From Silanimonas sp044377035 (GTDB lineage Bacteria > Pseudomonadota > Gammaproteobacteria > Xanthomonadales > Xanthomonadaceae): a DNA stretch of 64,000 nucleotides. This document shows positions 49,431-61,490 of this stretch, piece after piece. Where the stretch lies: NCBI RefSeq assembly GCF_044377035.1, contig NZ_JBILJW010000006.1, positions 92,064 to 156,063 on the forward strand, written 5' to 3'. Position 1 is the first letter of the stretch, and each line of letters starts with the position of its first letter. The translations under genes were made by a program, and so were the position numbers. A model generated the notes under the pieces. The model did not search any database. It saw nothing but the letters and a program-made list of their open reading frames with translations, and was not told the origin of the DNA.

Positions 49431-50450
49431 ATGTCGAACCGTTTCAAGGTCGCCGTCGTCGGCGCCACCGGCGCCGTCGGTGAAACCATGCTCTCCATCC
49501 TCGCCGAGCGGAAGTTCCCGGCGAGCGAGGTCATCGTCCTCGCCAGCGAGCGTTCCGCCGGCAACAAGGTCGATTTCGGCAACCACAAGCTGACCATCCA
49601 GGACCTCGCCACCTTCGACCCGACGGGTGTCGATTTCGCGCTGTTCTCGGCCGGCGGCGACATCTCGCGCGAGTACGCGCCGAAGTTCGCCGCCGCGGGC
49701 GCCATCGTCATCGACAACAGCTCGGCCTTCCGCATGGACGCCGACGTGCCGCTGGTCGTGAGCGAAGTGAATCCGGAAGCCTTGGATTCGATCCCGCGCG
49801 GCATCGTCGCCAATCCGAACTGCTCGACGATGCAGATGGTCGTCGCGCTGAAGCCGATCCATGACGCCGTCGGCATCACCCGCATCAACGTCGCCACCTA
49901 CCAGTCGACGTCGGGCGCCGGCCGCTCGGGCCCGGAGGAGCTGGGGCGCCAGACCGCCGCCCTGCTGCGCTTCGAGGACCCGAACCCGACGCGCTTCCCG
50001 GTGCAGATCGCCTACAACCTGATCCCGCAGATCGACGCCTTCACCGACAACGGCTACACCAAGGAAGAGATGAAGCTGGTCCACGAGACCCGCAAGATCC
50101 TCGGCGACGACAGCATCCAGGTGAACCCGACGGCGGTGCGCGTGCCGGTGTTCTTCGGCCATTCCGAAGCCGTGCACCTCGAGACCCGCGACAAGCTCAC
50201 CGCCGCCGAGGCGCGCGCTTTGCTCGAGAAGGCCCCGGGTATCGAGGTGGTCGACAACCCCGCCAACGGCGAGTGGCCGACGCCGGTGACGCATGCCTCG
50301 GGCAGCGATCCGGTCTACGTGGGCCGCATCCGCGAGGACATTTCGCACCCGCGCGGCCTGTCGCTGTGGATCGTGGCGGACAACATCCGCAAGGGTGCGG
50401 CCCTGAACGCTGTGCAGGTCGCCGAGCTGCTCGCGGCAAAGCGCGGCTGA
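49431..50450 (+). CDS. asd: Aspartate-semialdehyde dehydrogenase
   Basis: A 339-aa NADPH enzyme forming aspartate semialdehyde, precursor of Lys, Thr, Met and diaminopimelate. The Rossmann motif is VVGATGAVGETMLSIL, the catalytic Cys is in GIVANPNCSTMQMVVAL (about residue 131), and YQSTSGAGRSG and FFGHSEAVHLE follow. ATG 49431 has AAGGA upstream. It is followed by fimV as in xanthomonads. Confidence 0.96.
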   Translation: MSNRFKVAVVGATGAVGETMLSILAERKFPASEVIVLASERSAGNKVDFGNHKLTIQDLATFDPTGVDFALFSAGGDISREYAPKFAAAGAIVIDNSSAFRMDADVPLVVSEVNPEALDSIPRGIVANPNCSTMQMVVALKPIHDAVGITRINVATYQSTSGAGRSGPEELGRQTAALLRFEDPNPTRFPVQIAYNLIPQIDAFTDNGYTKEEMKLVHETRKILGDDSIQVNPTAVRVPVFFGHSEAVHLETRDKLTAAEARALLEKAPGIEVVDNPANGEWPTPVTHASGSDPVYVGRIREDISHPRGLSLWIVADNIRKGAALNAVQVAELLAAKRG

Positions 50451-50553
50451 CCGAAATCCTTGGCGGATCAGGGGCATTCGGCTTACTGTTGCGGCGGTTT
50501 TCAAGTGTTGACGTTCGGCCGGGACCCCGTCGGCCGCGTCTTGGGAGAAAGGC

Positions 50554-52947
50554 ATGAAACACCCGGTGAAGGTCCTTCCCCTGGCCATGGCGCTCGCGTT
50601 CATCGCGAGCGACGCCCATGCGCTGGGCCTTGGCACGCTCGAAGTGAAGTCGCAGCTCAACCAGCCGCTGGTCGCGGAGATCCCGTTGATTGGCGTCGGC
50701 CCGGGCGAGCTGGACGCCCTGAGCGTGCGCCTCGCGCCGCCGGAGGCCTTCGACCGCGTCGGTCTGCCTCGACCCGCCGGCGTCACCGCCAACCTGCAGT
50801 TCAGCGTGGGCCGAAATGCCCGGGGTGAACCGGTGGTGCGAGTCACCACCTCGAACCGCGTGGATGATCCCTTCGTCGCCTTCCTCCTCGAAGCCGATTG
50901 GGGTCGGGGCAGCGTGGTGCGCGAGTTCACCGCCCTGGTCGATCCGCCGCACATCGCCGCGGCGGTCGTCACGCCCATGGCCGCGCCCACCGTGGCTGCG
51001 GCACCCACGCCGCCTGCGCCTGCGCCTGCGCCGGAGCCGGTGCCCGCCGAGGCGATGCCGCCGCTGTCGGTGCCCTCGCCGCCGGTGGCCGAGGCTGAAC
51101 CCGCACCCGTCGCCGAACCGCTGCCGCCGGAGCCCGTCTCGCCGGCGCCGACTCCGGTCGCTGCCACGCCGCCGCCCGAGCCGACGCCGGCTCCGCAGCC
51201 CGAGGTCGTGCCGCCGCCGCCGTCGCCCGCGCCGCAGCCGGTGATCGCCGAGGCCCCGCCGCCGCCGCCCGCACCGTCGCCCGTGCCGGCCGCCATCCCG
51301 GCGGCCACGCCCGGCAGCCATGCGGTTGCGGAAGGGGAGACCCTGTGGCGGATCGCTTCGTCCAATCAGCAGGGCACTTCCGTCGCCCAGATGATGCTCG
51401 CCATCCAGCGCGCGAATCCGGACGCTTTCCTGCGCGACAACATCAACTTGCTGCGCAAGGGCGCCGTCCTGCGTATTCCGACGGCCGACGAGGCACGTAG
51501 TCTCGCCAACACCGAAGCCCAGGACCGTGTTCGCGAGCAGATGGCCGCGTGGCGCGCCCTGTCGCCGACCCCGGCGCCGATGCCGAGCCCGGGCGAAGCG
51601 CCGACGGCGGCGCTGCCGCCGGCCGCCACCGCCCAAGCTCCGGCCCGTCCGTCGGCCGCACCGTCGACGCCGGCCAGCGGTCGGCTCGAGATCGCGCCGC
51701 CGGCCGGTGCCGGTGCAGTCGGTGCGCAGTCGGGCGCGTCGTCCGGTGGTTCGGGCAGCGAGCTGCGCGCGCAGCTCGAGCAGGCCCGCGAGGACCTGTC
51801 GGTACGCGAGGCCGAGCTTCGTGAGCTTCAGTCGCGTCTCACGGAACAGGAGTCGCTTGCCAACGAACAGAAGCGTCTGATCGAGCTCAAGGACAGCCAG
51901 CTCAGCGCGATGGAGCAGGCCCTGCGCGAGCAGCGCACGGGCGAGCCCGCGGCGCCATCGGACGCGACGGATCCGGCCGCGTCCGGCGCCGTCGAGCCCG
52001 CCGTTGCCGGCCCGGCCGCTGCCGAACCTGCGGACGCCACCGTGGTCGTCACGCCAGACGCAGGCCCCGCTGCCGAAGCCTCCGATCCGGCCAGCCCGGC
52101 GCCAGCCTCGCCGACAGCCGCCGCCCCGTCGGAAGCGCCGGTCGACGCGGCAGCGCCGTGGTACAGCAACCCGATGGTCCTGGGGGCTGGTGGCCTGGTG
52201 CTCGTTGGCGGCCTGGTGGGCCTGTTGCTCCGCCGCCGACGCGGCACCGACCCGAAGCGCCCCCTTCCGAACGTGCCGCCCGCCGCGGGCACGCGCTCGC
52301 GCCTGTCGGACGATGAGGATTTCCTGTCGAACCTCCCAGCCCCGGGCGAGGAGTCGAATGCCGCCGCCGAAGACGGCGTCGCGCCGACGCCGGAGGCGCC
52401 GTCGATCGACAACGACACCCCGCCCGCGGCGAATCCGATGCTGCGCGAGCTCGAGCGGAATATCGACGGGGCGCCTGCGGATCTCGATACGCATGTCGCC
52501 CTGCTGCGGCAGCTCTACAACACCGGCGACACCGACGCCTTCCTCAAGGCGGCCGAGCGCATGCGCGAGCACGTCGAGAAGCCCGGTGATCCGCGCTGGC
52601 GCGAAGTGGTGGTGATGGGGATGGGCCTGGTGCCCGGCCATGCCCTGTTCCGCGAGCTGCAGTGGAATCCGATCAGCGGCATCGATGTGCGCACGCGTCC
52701 TACCGCCGTAGAGCCCGCGCCGCCGGTTGTTGAAGCCTTCGACGAGCGCGAGACGGCCGAGCGCCCCATCGTCGAGTTGCCCACCTCGGACGAGGCCGGC
52801 CTCGACGACACCCGCCTCGAGCTGGCCAAGGCCTACATCGAGATCGGTGACGTCGACGGCGCTCGCGGCATGCTCGAGGAAGTGCTGGCCGAGGGCAGCG
52901 CGGCCGCCCGTGCGGAAGCCGAGCGCCTGCTGAAGTCGATCGGTTGA
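50554..52947 (+). CDS. fimV: FimV/HubP-family polar landmark protein
   Basis: A 797-aa bitopic inner-membrane protein needed in relatives for type IV pilus function and polar organisation. Signal peptide, then LGLGTLEVKSQLNQPLVAEIPL (FimV N-terminal domain), a Pro/Ala-rich stretch (about residues 145-250), a LysM domain (AVAEGETLWRIAS to GAVLRIP, about 253-310), coiled coil (about 400-460), a membrane helix (VLGAGGLVLVGGLVGLLL, about 545-562) and an acidic cytoplasmic tail ending in the conserved TPR-like FimV C-terminal domain (LELAKAYIEIGDVDGARGMLEEVL). AGGCATG start with GAGAAAGG upstream. Confidence 0.95.
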   Translation: MKHPVKVLPLAMALAFIASDAHALGLGTLEVKSQLNQPLVAEIPLIGVGPGELDALSVRLAPPEAFDRVGLPRPAGVTANLQFSVGRNARGEPVVRVTTSNRVDDPFVAFLLEADWGRGSVVREFTALVDPPHIAAAVVTPMAAPTVAAAPTPPAPAPAPEPVPAEAMPPLSVPSPPVAEAEPAPVAEPLPPEPVSPAPTPVAATPPPEPTPAPQPEVVPPPPSPAPQPVIAEAPPPPPAPSPVPAAIPAATPGSHAVAEGETLWRIASSNQQGTSVAQMMLAIQRANPDAFLRDNINLLRKGAVLRIPTADEARSLANTEAQDRVREQMAAWRALSPTPAPMPSPGEAPTAALPPAATAQAPARPSAAPSTPASGRLEIAPPAGAGAVGAQSGASSGGSGSELRAQLEQAREDLSVREAELRELQSRLTEQESLANEQKRLIELKDSQLSAMEQALREQRTGEPAAPSDATDPAASGAVEPAVAGPAAAEPADATVVVTPDAGPAAEASDPASPAPASPTAAAPSEAPVDAAAPWYSNPMVLGAGGLVLVGGLVGLLLRRRRGTDPKRPLPNVPPAAGTRSRLSDDEDFLSNLPAPGEESNAAAEDGVAPTPEAPSIDNDTPPAANPMLRELERNIDGAPADLDTHVALLRQLYNTGDTDAFLKAAERMREHVEKPGDPRWREVVVMGMGLVPGHALFRELQWNPISGIDVRTRPTAVEPAPPVVEAFDERETAERPIVELPTSDEAGLDDTRLELAKAYIEIGDVDGARGMLEEVLAEGSAAARAEAERLLKSIG

Positions 52948-52953
52948 GGTTGC

Positions 52954-52977
52954 GGCCGCAGGGTTCGACCTGCGGCC
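52954..52977 (+). terminator. Hairpin between fimV and truA
   Basis: A 9-bp stem GGCCGCAGG/CCTGCGGCC with a 6-nt GTTCGA loop, 7 nt after the fimV stop and 8 nt before the truA start. It may terminate fimV transcripts partly and tune truA-trp expression. No T-run. Confidence 0.5.
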
Positions 52978-52984
52978 CTCCACC

Positions 52985-53815
52985 ATGCGTTACGCACTCG
53001 GCATCGAATACGACGGCAGCGGCTTCCTCGGTTGGCAGCGGCTTTCTCACGGTGATTCGGTGCAGGGCGCGGTCGAGGCCGCGCTGGCCTCGATCGTCCA
53101 GCACGAGGTCGATGCGGTCTGCGCGGGGCGCACCGATGCCGGCGTGCACGCCACGCAGCAGGTGGTCCACTTGGAAAGCACGGTCGAAAGGCCGCTGCGC
53201 GCCTTTGTCGAGGGGACCAACACGCGCTTGCCGCCATCGGTGCGCGTGCTCTGGGCCCAGCCGGTGGCCGATGCCTTCCATGCCCGCCATTCGGCGCGGG
53301 CGCGCCGCTATCGCTATCGCCTGCTGAACCGCCGCGTCCGCCCCGCGCTGATGCGCGAGCACCTGAGCTGGGAGCCGCGGCCGCTCGACGCCGATGCCAT
53401 GCACCGCGCGGCGCAGGCCCTGCTCGGCGAAAACGACTTCAGCGCCTTTCGCACCGCGCAGTGCCAGGCCCGCCATCCGATGCGCGACCTGCACGCGATC
53501 ACCGTGCGCCGCGAGGACGACCAGGTCATCGTCGAGGTGCAGGCCAATGCGTTCCTGCACCACATGGTGCGCAACATCGTCGGCAGCCTGATGGTGGTGG
53601 GGCGTGGCGAGCGGCCCGAAGCCTGGATCGGCGAACTGCTCGTTGGACGCGATCGCACCGTCGCCGGTCCGACGGCGCCCGCGGCCGGCTTGGCCTTCCT
53701 CGGGCCGCGCTATCCGCGCGCCTGGGCCTTGCCGGAGGCCGTCAGCCTGCCGGAGGGTTGGATCGATCGCCCGCGGCCCCTCGCCGTCCTGCCTTACGCC
53801 GACCTCGACGCCTGA
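52985..53815 (+). CDS. truA: tRNA pseudouridine(38-40) synthase
   Basis: A 276-aa enzyme that modifies positions 38-40 in tRNA anticodon loops. The catalytic Asp is D51 in AVCAGRTDAGVHATQQV, with RARRYRYRLLNRR and FLHHMVRNIVGSLMVVGRGE as family signatures. Upstream of trpF with 4 nt between, as in many gammaproteobacteria. Confidence 0.96.
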   Translation: MRYALGIEYDGSGFLGWQRLSHGDSVQGAVEAALASIVQHEVDAVCAGRTDAGVHATQQVVHLESTVERPLRAFVEGTNTRLPPSVRVLWAQPVADAFHARHSARARRYRYRLLNRRVRPALMREHLSWEPRPLDADAMHRAAQALLGENDFSAFRTAQCQARHPMRDLHAITVRREDDQVIVEVQANAFLHHMVRNIVGSLMVVGRGERPEAWIGELLVGRDRTVAGPTAPAAGLAFLGPRYPRAWALPEAVSLPEGWIDRPRPLAVLPYADLDA

Positions 53816-54441
53816 CGCCATGGCCCATCGCACCCGCATCAAGTTCTGTGGCCTGACCCGACCCGGCGATGTGCGCCTCGCCGGCGAGCTCGGCGTCGAC
53901 GCGCTGGGCTTCATCTTCGTGCCCGGTAGCCGCCGCGCGCTCGATCCCGCCCAAGCGGAATCGCTGCGCGTCGCCGTGCCGCCGTTGTCGCAGGTCGTCG
54001 CGCTCTTCATGGATCCGGAGGAGGCGCTCGTGCGGGCCGCGATCCGTGCGTTGCGCCCGACGCTGCTGCAGTTCCATGGCCGTGAAGAGGCCGCGTTCTG
54101 CGAGCGTTTCGGCCTGCCGTATGTGAAGACTTTGGCGATGGGCGAGGGCGTGGCCGCTGCGGAATCGCTCGCCAAGCGCTACCCTTCGGTGGACGCCTTT
54201 CTGCTCGATGGCCACAAGGCCGGCGAGCAGGGCGGGCAGGGTGCCCGGTTCGACTGGTCCGACCTGCCCGCGCTGCCGAAGCCTTGGCTTCTGGCCGGCG
54301 GGCTCACTCCCGACAACGTCTTCGAGGCGGTCCGCCAGTCGCGGCCGTTCGGCGTCGACGTGTCCAGTGGCATCGAGAGCGCTCCCGGCCTGAAGGACGG
54401 TGAGCGCATGATTCGTTTCGTCGAAGAGGTTCGCCGCGCCG

Positions 54442-55667
<1,226 letters not shown>

Positions 55668-55671
<4 letters not shown>

Positions 55672-56468
55672 GCGCCGTGAACCGCATCGACGCGCGCCTC
55701 GCCGCGCTGCAGGCCGCAGGCCGCAAGGCCCTCGTGCCCTTCGTCACCGCGGGCGATCCGTCCCGCGAATCGACCGTGCCGGTAATGCACGCCTTGGTCG
55801 AGGGCGGCGCCGACCTGATCGAACTCGGTGTGCCGTTCTCCGACCCGATGGCCGACGGCCCGGTCATCCAGAAGAGCTCCGAGCGCGCCATCGAACGCAA
55901 GGTCGGTCTCACCTTCGTGCTGGAGGCCGTGCGCCATTTCCGTGCGGCGGATGCAACCACGCCGGTCGTGCTGATGGGTTACCTCAATCCCATCGAGATG
56001 CGTGGCCTCGAGCGCTTCGCCGACGAGGCCGCCGCCGCCGGCGTGGACGGCGTGCTGCTGGTCGACCTGCCGCCCGAAGAGGCCGACCCGGTGCGCGAGG
56101 TGTTCACCGCCCGCGGCCTGCACCTGATCGCCCTGGTCGCCCCGACCACCACCGAGGCCCGCCTCGTCCCGCTGCGCACCCACGCGCAGGGCTACCTGTA
56201 CTACGTCAGCTTCGCGGGCGTCACCGGGGCCAGCAAGCTCGACACCGGCGACGTCGCCGCCAAGGCGGCCGTGGTGCGCGCGCACAGCCCGGTGCCGGTG
56301 CTGATCGGTTTCGGCATCAAGGACGCAGCCTCCGCCAAGGCCCTTGCGGCCCACGGCGACGGCGTCATCGTCGGCAGCGCGCTGGTCCAGGCTCTAGCGG
56401 ACGCTGCCGACCCGGTGGCGACGGCACGCGCCTTCCTGCAGCCGATCCGCGCCGGCCTCGACGGCTGA
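55668..56468 (+). CDS. trpA: Tryptophan synthase alpha subunit
   Basis: A 266-aa TIM barrel that cleaves indole-3-glycerol phosphate. VPFVTAGDPSRESTVPVMHAL, ADLIELGVPFSDPMADGPVIQ (catalytic Glu/Asp region), VDGVLLVDLPPEEAD and GYLYYVSFAGVTGA are family signatures. The start is GTG 55668, overlapping trpB stop; an alternative GTG at 55677 is in frame. A strong GC hairpin follows the stop. Confidence 0.95.
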
Positions 56469-56475
56469 TCCGGCG

Positions 56476-56506
56476 CCGGCGGGGGCTTTCCGGCCCCCCG
56501 CCGGCC
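56476..56506 (+). terminator. Terminator of the truA-trpFBA unit
   Basis: An 11-bp GC-rich stem GCCGGCGGGGG/CCCCCGCCGGC with a 9-nt loop containing CTTTCC, 8 nt after the trpA stop and just before the accD -10 element. Confidence 0.65.
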
Positions 56507-56513
56507 TTCCGCT

Positions 56514-56519
56514 ACACTT
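56514..56519 (+). promoter_or_regulatory. Probable -10 of the accD promoter
   Basis: TACACT followed by TTGCGGCC, 28 nt before ATG 56548. The same 14-nt pattern (TAnACTTTGCGGCC) occurs at the scoI promoter on the other strand at 47156. Confidence 0.55.
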
Positions 56520-56547
56520 TGCGGCCCTGACCACACCCGGGCCCTCC

Positions 56548-57419
<872 letters not shown>

Positions 57420-57420
<1 letters not shown>

Positions 57421-58775
57421 TGGGTACGCGCAAGTACTTCGGCACCGACGGCATCCGCGGCCGGGTGGGCGAGGGCGCCATCTCGGCGGACTTCGTGCTG
57501 CGCCTCGGCAACGCCTACGGCCACGCGCTGCGCGCGGCGCGTGGTGAGGGTGATTGGCGCAAGCCGCTGGTCGTTATCGGCAAGGACACCCGCATTTCGA
57601 ACTACATGTTCGAAGCGGCGCTGGAGGCCGGCCTCGTCGCCGCTGGCGTCGACGTCCAGCTGATGGGCCCGATGCCCACGCCCGCGGTCTCGCACCTGAC
57701 GCGTTCGCTCGGTGCCGACGGCGGCATCGTCATCAGCGCCTCGCACAACCCGCACTACGACAACGGCATCAAGTTCTTCTCGGCCGAAGGCGAGAAGCTC
57801 GACGACGCCACCGAGCTCGCGATCGAGGCCGCGCTGGATCATCCGTTCAGCACCGTGCCCTCGGAGAAGCTCGGCAAGGCCGTGCGCACCCGCGATGCGG
57901 TCGCGCGCTATGTCGAGGCTTGCAAGGGCTCTGTGCCGCGCCGCTTCAACCTCGGCGGCATGCGGATCGTGGTGGATTGCGCCCATGGTGCGACGTACCA
58001 GCTCGGACCGCTGGTGTTCCGCGAGCTCGGTGCTCGGGTGGACGCCATTGGCGTCGATCCGAACGGCCTGAACATCAACGACGGCGTGGGCTCCACGCAC
58101 CCGGAATTCCTCGCCGCCCGCGTGCGCGAGACCGGTGCCGAGCTCGGCATCGCCTTCGACGGCGACGGCGACCGCGTGCTGTTCGTCGACAGCGATGGCG
58201 TCGTGCGCGACGGCGACGACCTGCTGTGGATCCTCGCGGACGACTGGCAGCAGAGCGGCCGCCTCCGTGGCCCGGTGGTCGGCACGCTGATGACCAATTA
58301 CGGCCTCGAGCGTGCGTTCGCCGAGCGCGGCATCGGCTTCCTGCGCACCAAAGTCGGCGACCGCTATGTGCACCAGGCCCTGATCGAGAAGGACGCCGTC
58401 CTCGGCGGCGAAACCTCGGGCCACCTGCTATGCCTCGACCGCGTGAGTTCGGGCGACGGCATCGTCAGTGCGCTGCAGGTTCTCGAGGTCCTGCGCCGCC
58501 GCGGTCTCACGTTGAAGCAGGCGCTGTCGGGCATGGCGAAGGTTCCGCAGAAGACCGTCAACGTGAGGGTTGCGCCGGGCGTGAAGCCGGCCGAGGCCGA
58601 GAGCGTCAAGGCCGCGCTCGCCGACGCCCAAGCGGCCGTGCAGGGCCGTGGTCGTGCCTTCCTGCGCCCTTCCGGTACCGAGCCCGTGGTGCGCGTCACC
58701 GTCGAGGCCGACGATGCGGGCCTGATGCAGCGCGTGCTCGACGCTCTCTCCGCCGCGGTGAAGGCCGCGGCTTGA
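57420..58775 (+). CDS. glmM: Phosphoglucosamine mutase
   Basis: A 451-aa enzyme interconverting glucosamine 6- and 1-phosphate for peptidoglycan and LPS. KYFGTDGIRGRVGEG opens it, the phosphoserine S108 is in GIVISASHNPHYDNGIKFF, metal-binding DGDGDR follows, and the sugar loop GGETSGHLL and phosphate loop RPSGTEPVVRVTVE close it. Its start overlaps the accD stop by one base. Confidence 0.96.
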
Positions 58776-58845
58776 TCCGCGTCATGCCGGCCCGCGAGGG
58801 TCGGCATGATGATCTCCCCCCGAATTCCCAAGACGATCCACGACG

Positions 58846-59778
58846 ATGGCCATCCCCACCCTCGACATCCGCCGCTTCGATACTGACCGCGAGGCCTTCG
58901 TGGCCGAGCTCGGCGCCGCCTACCGCGAGTGGGGCTTCTGCGGCATCCGCGGCCACGGCATCCCGCAGGCGCAGATCGACCGCGCCTATGACGTCTTCCA
59001 GCGCTTCTTCGCGCTGCCCGAAGCCACCAAGAAGGCGTACCACGTGCCCGGCAGCGGCGGTGCCCGCGGCTACACGCCCTTCGGCATCGAGACGGCGAAG
59101 GGCGCGAAGCACTTCGACCTCAAGGAGTTCTGGCACGTCGGCCGCGAGATCCCGCGCGACTCGAAGCACGCCGAGGTGATGCCGGCAAACCTGTGGCCGA
59201 GCGAGATCCCGGAGTTCAAGGAAGTGGCCTACGGCCTGTTCACCACGCTCGACCAGCTCGGTTCGCGCGTGTTGTCGGCCCTGGCCCTGCACATCGGCCT
59301 GCCGGAGCAGTTCTTCGCCGACAAGACCAACTTCGGTAACAGCATCCTTCGCCCGATCCACTACCCGCCGATCACCGCCGACGACATCCCGAACGTCCGC
59401 GCCGGGGCGCACGAGGACATCAACCTCATCACCCTGCTGGTTGGCGCCAGTGCCGCGGGCCTTGAAGTGCTCTCCCAGAAGGGTGAGTGGGTGCCCTTCA
59501 CCTCGGAAGCCGACACCATCGTGGTGAACATTGGCGACATGCTGCAGCGCCTCACCAACCACGTGTATCCGTCGACGACGCACCGCGTGGTCAACCCGCC
59601 GGGCGATGCCGCCCGCCAGCCGCGCTATTCGACGCCGTTCTTCCTGCACCCGAATCCGGACTTCCTGATCGAGACGCTGCCGGGCTGCATCACGCCGGAC
59701 AATGCGAACCGCTACCCGGAGCCGATCACGGCGCACGGCTACCTGATGGAGCGCCTGCGCGAGATCAAGCTGGCCTGA
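58846..59778 (+). CDS. Isopenicillin N synthase-like 2-oxoglutarate/Fe(II) oxygenase
   Basis: A 310-aa non-haem iron dioxygenase. YREWGFCGIRGHGIPQAQID is the DIOX_N domain; NVRAGAHEDINLITLLVGASAAGLEVLSQKGEWVPF carries the H-x-D pair and TTHRVVNPPGDAARQPRYSTPFFLHPN the distal His and the 2OG-binding Arg in RxS-like context. Substrate is unknown; bacterial homologues include IPNS-like proteins without known antibiotic pathways. No biosynthetic cluster surrounds it. Ends at a strong terminator. Confidence 0.9.
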   Translation: MAIPTLDIRRFDTDREAFVAELGAAYREWGFCGIRGHGIPQAQIDRAYDVFQRFFALPEATKKAYHVPGSGGARGYTPFGIETAKGAKHFDLKEFWHVGREIPRDSKHAEVMPANLWPSEIPEFKEVAYGLFTTLDQLGSRVLSALALHIGLPEQFFADKTNFGNSILRPIHYPPITADDIPNVRAGAHEDINLITLLVGASAAGLEVLSQKGEWVPFTSEADTIVVNIGDMLQRLTNHVYPSTTHRVVNPPGDAARQPRYSTPFFLHPNPDFLIETLPGCITPDNANRYPEPITAHGYLMERLREIKLA

Positions 59779-59801
59779 TCCATTCGCTCTCGCCAGTGGC
59801 C

Positions 59802-59833
59802 ACGAAGCCCCGCTTTGCGGGGCTTCGTCGTTT
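59802..59833 (+). terminator. Intrinsic terminator after the oxygenase gene
   Basis: A perfect 12-bp stem ACGAAGCCCCGC/GCGGGGCTTCGT with a TTT loop, followed by CGTTT. It lies between convergent genes and can work in both directions. Confidence 0.85.
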
Positions 59834-59843
59834 CCGGGCCGGC

Positions 59844-60653
59844 TCAGCCCTCGTCGCGGAAATCCTTGGCTTTCGAGGCGATGAGCGCACCGGCGAGCCG
59901 GTCGGGTAGGTACTTCGAGAGCGCGGCGATCAGGCGGTTCGCGCGCCCGGTGATGAGCCGCGTCCGTCCCGACTCGACGGCGTCCACGCCGAGCTTCGCC
60001 ACGGTTGCGGCGTCGAGCCAGATGCCCTTCGGCAGTTTGGCCACCGTCGCGCGCATGCCGTTCACGTCGTGGAACTCGGTGTAGGTCATGCCGGGGCAGA
60101 GGGCGGTCACGTTCACCCCCTTCGGCCCGACTTCCTTGGCCAGCGTCTCGCTGAACCGGATCACGAACGCCTTGGTCGGGCCGTACAGCGTGTGCCCCCC
60201 GGTCGGCGGCACCAGGCCGGCCAAGGAGGCGACGTTGAGGATGCGGCCGTGGCCCTCGGCCTCCATCGCCGGCAGGAAGCGATGCGAGAGTTCGCAGACC
60301 GCCACGAGGAGGACCTGCAGCGAGGCCTGGTGCGTGGCCCAGTCCTTGGCAAGGTAGCGGCCCGGCACGCCGAAGCCAGCGTTGTTCACCAGCGTGTCGA
60401 CGCGCAGCCCCCGCGCCTCGCAGTCCGCCACGAGCCGGGCCGGCGCGGCCGGATCGGCGAGGTCGGCGGCGATCACCTCCACCCGCACCCGCGGCCGCAG
60501 CTCGGCGGCGAGGGCCTCCAGCCGGTCCGCGCGGCGCGCGACCAGCACCAGGGGTTTGCCGCGCCGCGCGTATTCGCGGGCGATCTCGGCGCCGATGCCG
60601 CTGGAGGCGCCGGTGACGAGGGCGAAACGGTCGGTGCGGAGCGGGGCGGGCAT
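59844..60653 (-). CDS. Short-chain dehydrogenase/reductase
   Basis: A 269-aa SDR. The cofactor motif is LVTGASSGIGAEIAREYARRGKPLVLVARR (TGxxxGIG), with NNAGFG and the catalytic Y-x-x-x-K in GHTLYGPTKAFVIRFSE and Ser upstream in LNVASLAG. NADP preference is suggested by the Arg pair in VARRADR. Substrate unknown; resembles DltE/YqjQ-like SDRs. ATG 60653 is family-consistent. Divergent from tpiA. Confidence 0.92.
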   Translation of the reverse strand: MPAPLRTDRFALVTGASSGIGAEIAREYARRGKPLVLVARRADRLEALAAELRPRVRVEVIAADLADPAAPARLVADCEARGLRVDTLVNNAGFGVPGRYLAKDWATHQASLQVLLVAVCELSHRFLPAMEAEGHGRILNVASLAGLVPPTGGHTLYGPTKAFVIRFSETLAKEVGPKGVNVTALCPGMTYTEFHDVNGMRATVAKLPKGIWLDAATVAKLGVDAVESGRTRLITGRANRLIAALSKYLPDRLAGALIASKAKDFRDEG

Positions 60654-60689
60654 GGCGGCAATCCATCGAGGCCCGGGTGGGCGGCCTGC

Positions 60690-60695
60690 TATCCT
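60690..60695 (+). promoter_or_regulatory. Probable -10 of the tpiA promoter
   Basis: TATCCT followed by TCCGCGCC, 31 nt before ATG 60727. Member of the same discriminator class as at hutU and purT. Confidence 0.5.
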
Positions 60696-60726
60696 TCCGC
60701 GCCTCGGAACCTTGGAGCAAGCCCGC

Positions 60727-61479
60727 ATGCGTCCCCGCATCGTCGCCGGCAACTGGAAGCTCAACGGCACGCGCGCCTCGGCAAAGGCGCTGCTGCAGGC
60801 CATCGTCGACGCGCCGCGCCCGGAAGGCGTGCAATGCCTCGTGATGCCGCCGATCGCCTATCTCGCCGAGTCCATCACGGGCTTCGCCGGCCAGGGCATC
60901 GGTTTCGGCGCGCAGGACCTCGATGTCCACGAGGCGGGCGCGTTCACCGGCGAGACCTCGGGCGCCATGCTGAAGGACGTTGGCGCCACGCACGTGCTCG
61001 TCGGCCATTCCGAGCGCCGCCAGTTCCATGAAGAGTCAAGCGACCTCGTCGCCGAGAAAATGCTCGCGGCGCGCCGGGCGGGCCTGGTGCCCGTGCTGTG
61101 CGTCGGCGAGAGCCTGCACCAGCGCGAGGCCGGCCAGACCGAATGGGCGCTGTCGGGGCAGGTGGCTGCCGTGCTGAAGCGGGGAGGCATCGAGGCCTTC
61201 CGCGGCGCCGTGCTGGCGTACGAACCAGTCTGGGCGATCGGTACGGGCCGCACCGCCACGCCGGAGCAGGCGCAGGAGGCGCATGCGTTCCTGCGTAGCG
61301 AACTCCGGGCGCACGATGCTACAATCGCCGACTCGCTGCCGATCCTTTACGGCGGCAGCGTGAAGGCCGCCAACGCCGCCGAGCTGTTCTCTCAGCCCGA
61401 CGTCGATGGGGGACTGATCGGCGGTGCCTCGCTGGTCGCCAACGACTTCCTCGCCATCGTCGCAGCCGCGGCGCGGTGA
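60727..61479 (+). CDS. tpiA: Triosephosphate isomerase
   Basis: A 250-aa TIM barrel interconverting DHAP and glyceraldehyde 3-phosphate. Catalytic residues are K11 in AGNWKLNG, H94 in VGHSERRQ and E166 in AYEPVWAIGTG; the phosphate loop is YGGSVKAAN. GAGCAAG precedes ATG 60727. secG follows 11 nt later. Confidence 0.97.
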   Translation: MRPRIVAGNWKLNGTRASAKALLQAIVDAPRPEGVQCLVMPPIAYLAESITGFAGQGIGFGAQDLDVHEAGAFTGETSGAMLKDVGATHVLVGHSERRQFHEESSDLVAEKMLAARRAGLVPVLCVGESLHQREAGQTEWALSGQVAAVLKRGGIEAFRGAVLAYEPVWAIGTGRTATPEQAQEAHAFLRSELRAHDATIADSLPILYGGSVKAANAAELFSQPDVDGGLIGGASLVANDFLAIVAAAAR

Positions 61480-61490
61480 ACTGAAAAGAC

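Noticed and set aside
51005..51300. Proline/alanine codon repeats in fimV, resembling a minisatellite
   Set aside because: This is the normal Pro/Ala-rich linker of FimV; the DNA is not a regular tandem repeat.
52954..52977. Hairpin upstream of truA-trpFBA considered as a trp attenuator
   Set aside because: No leader peptide with Trp codons and no alternative pairing or T-run is visible; it is better read as a fimV 3' hairpin.
58846..59778. IPNS-like oxygenase considered as evidence for a beta-lactam or natural-product cluster
   Set aside because: No NRPS, transferase or other biosynthetic genes are adjacent; neighbours are housekeeping genes.
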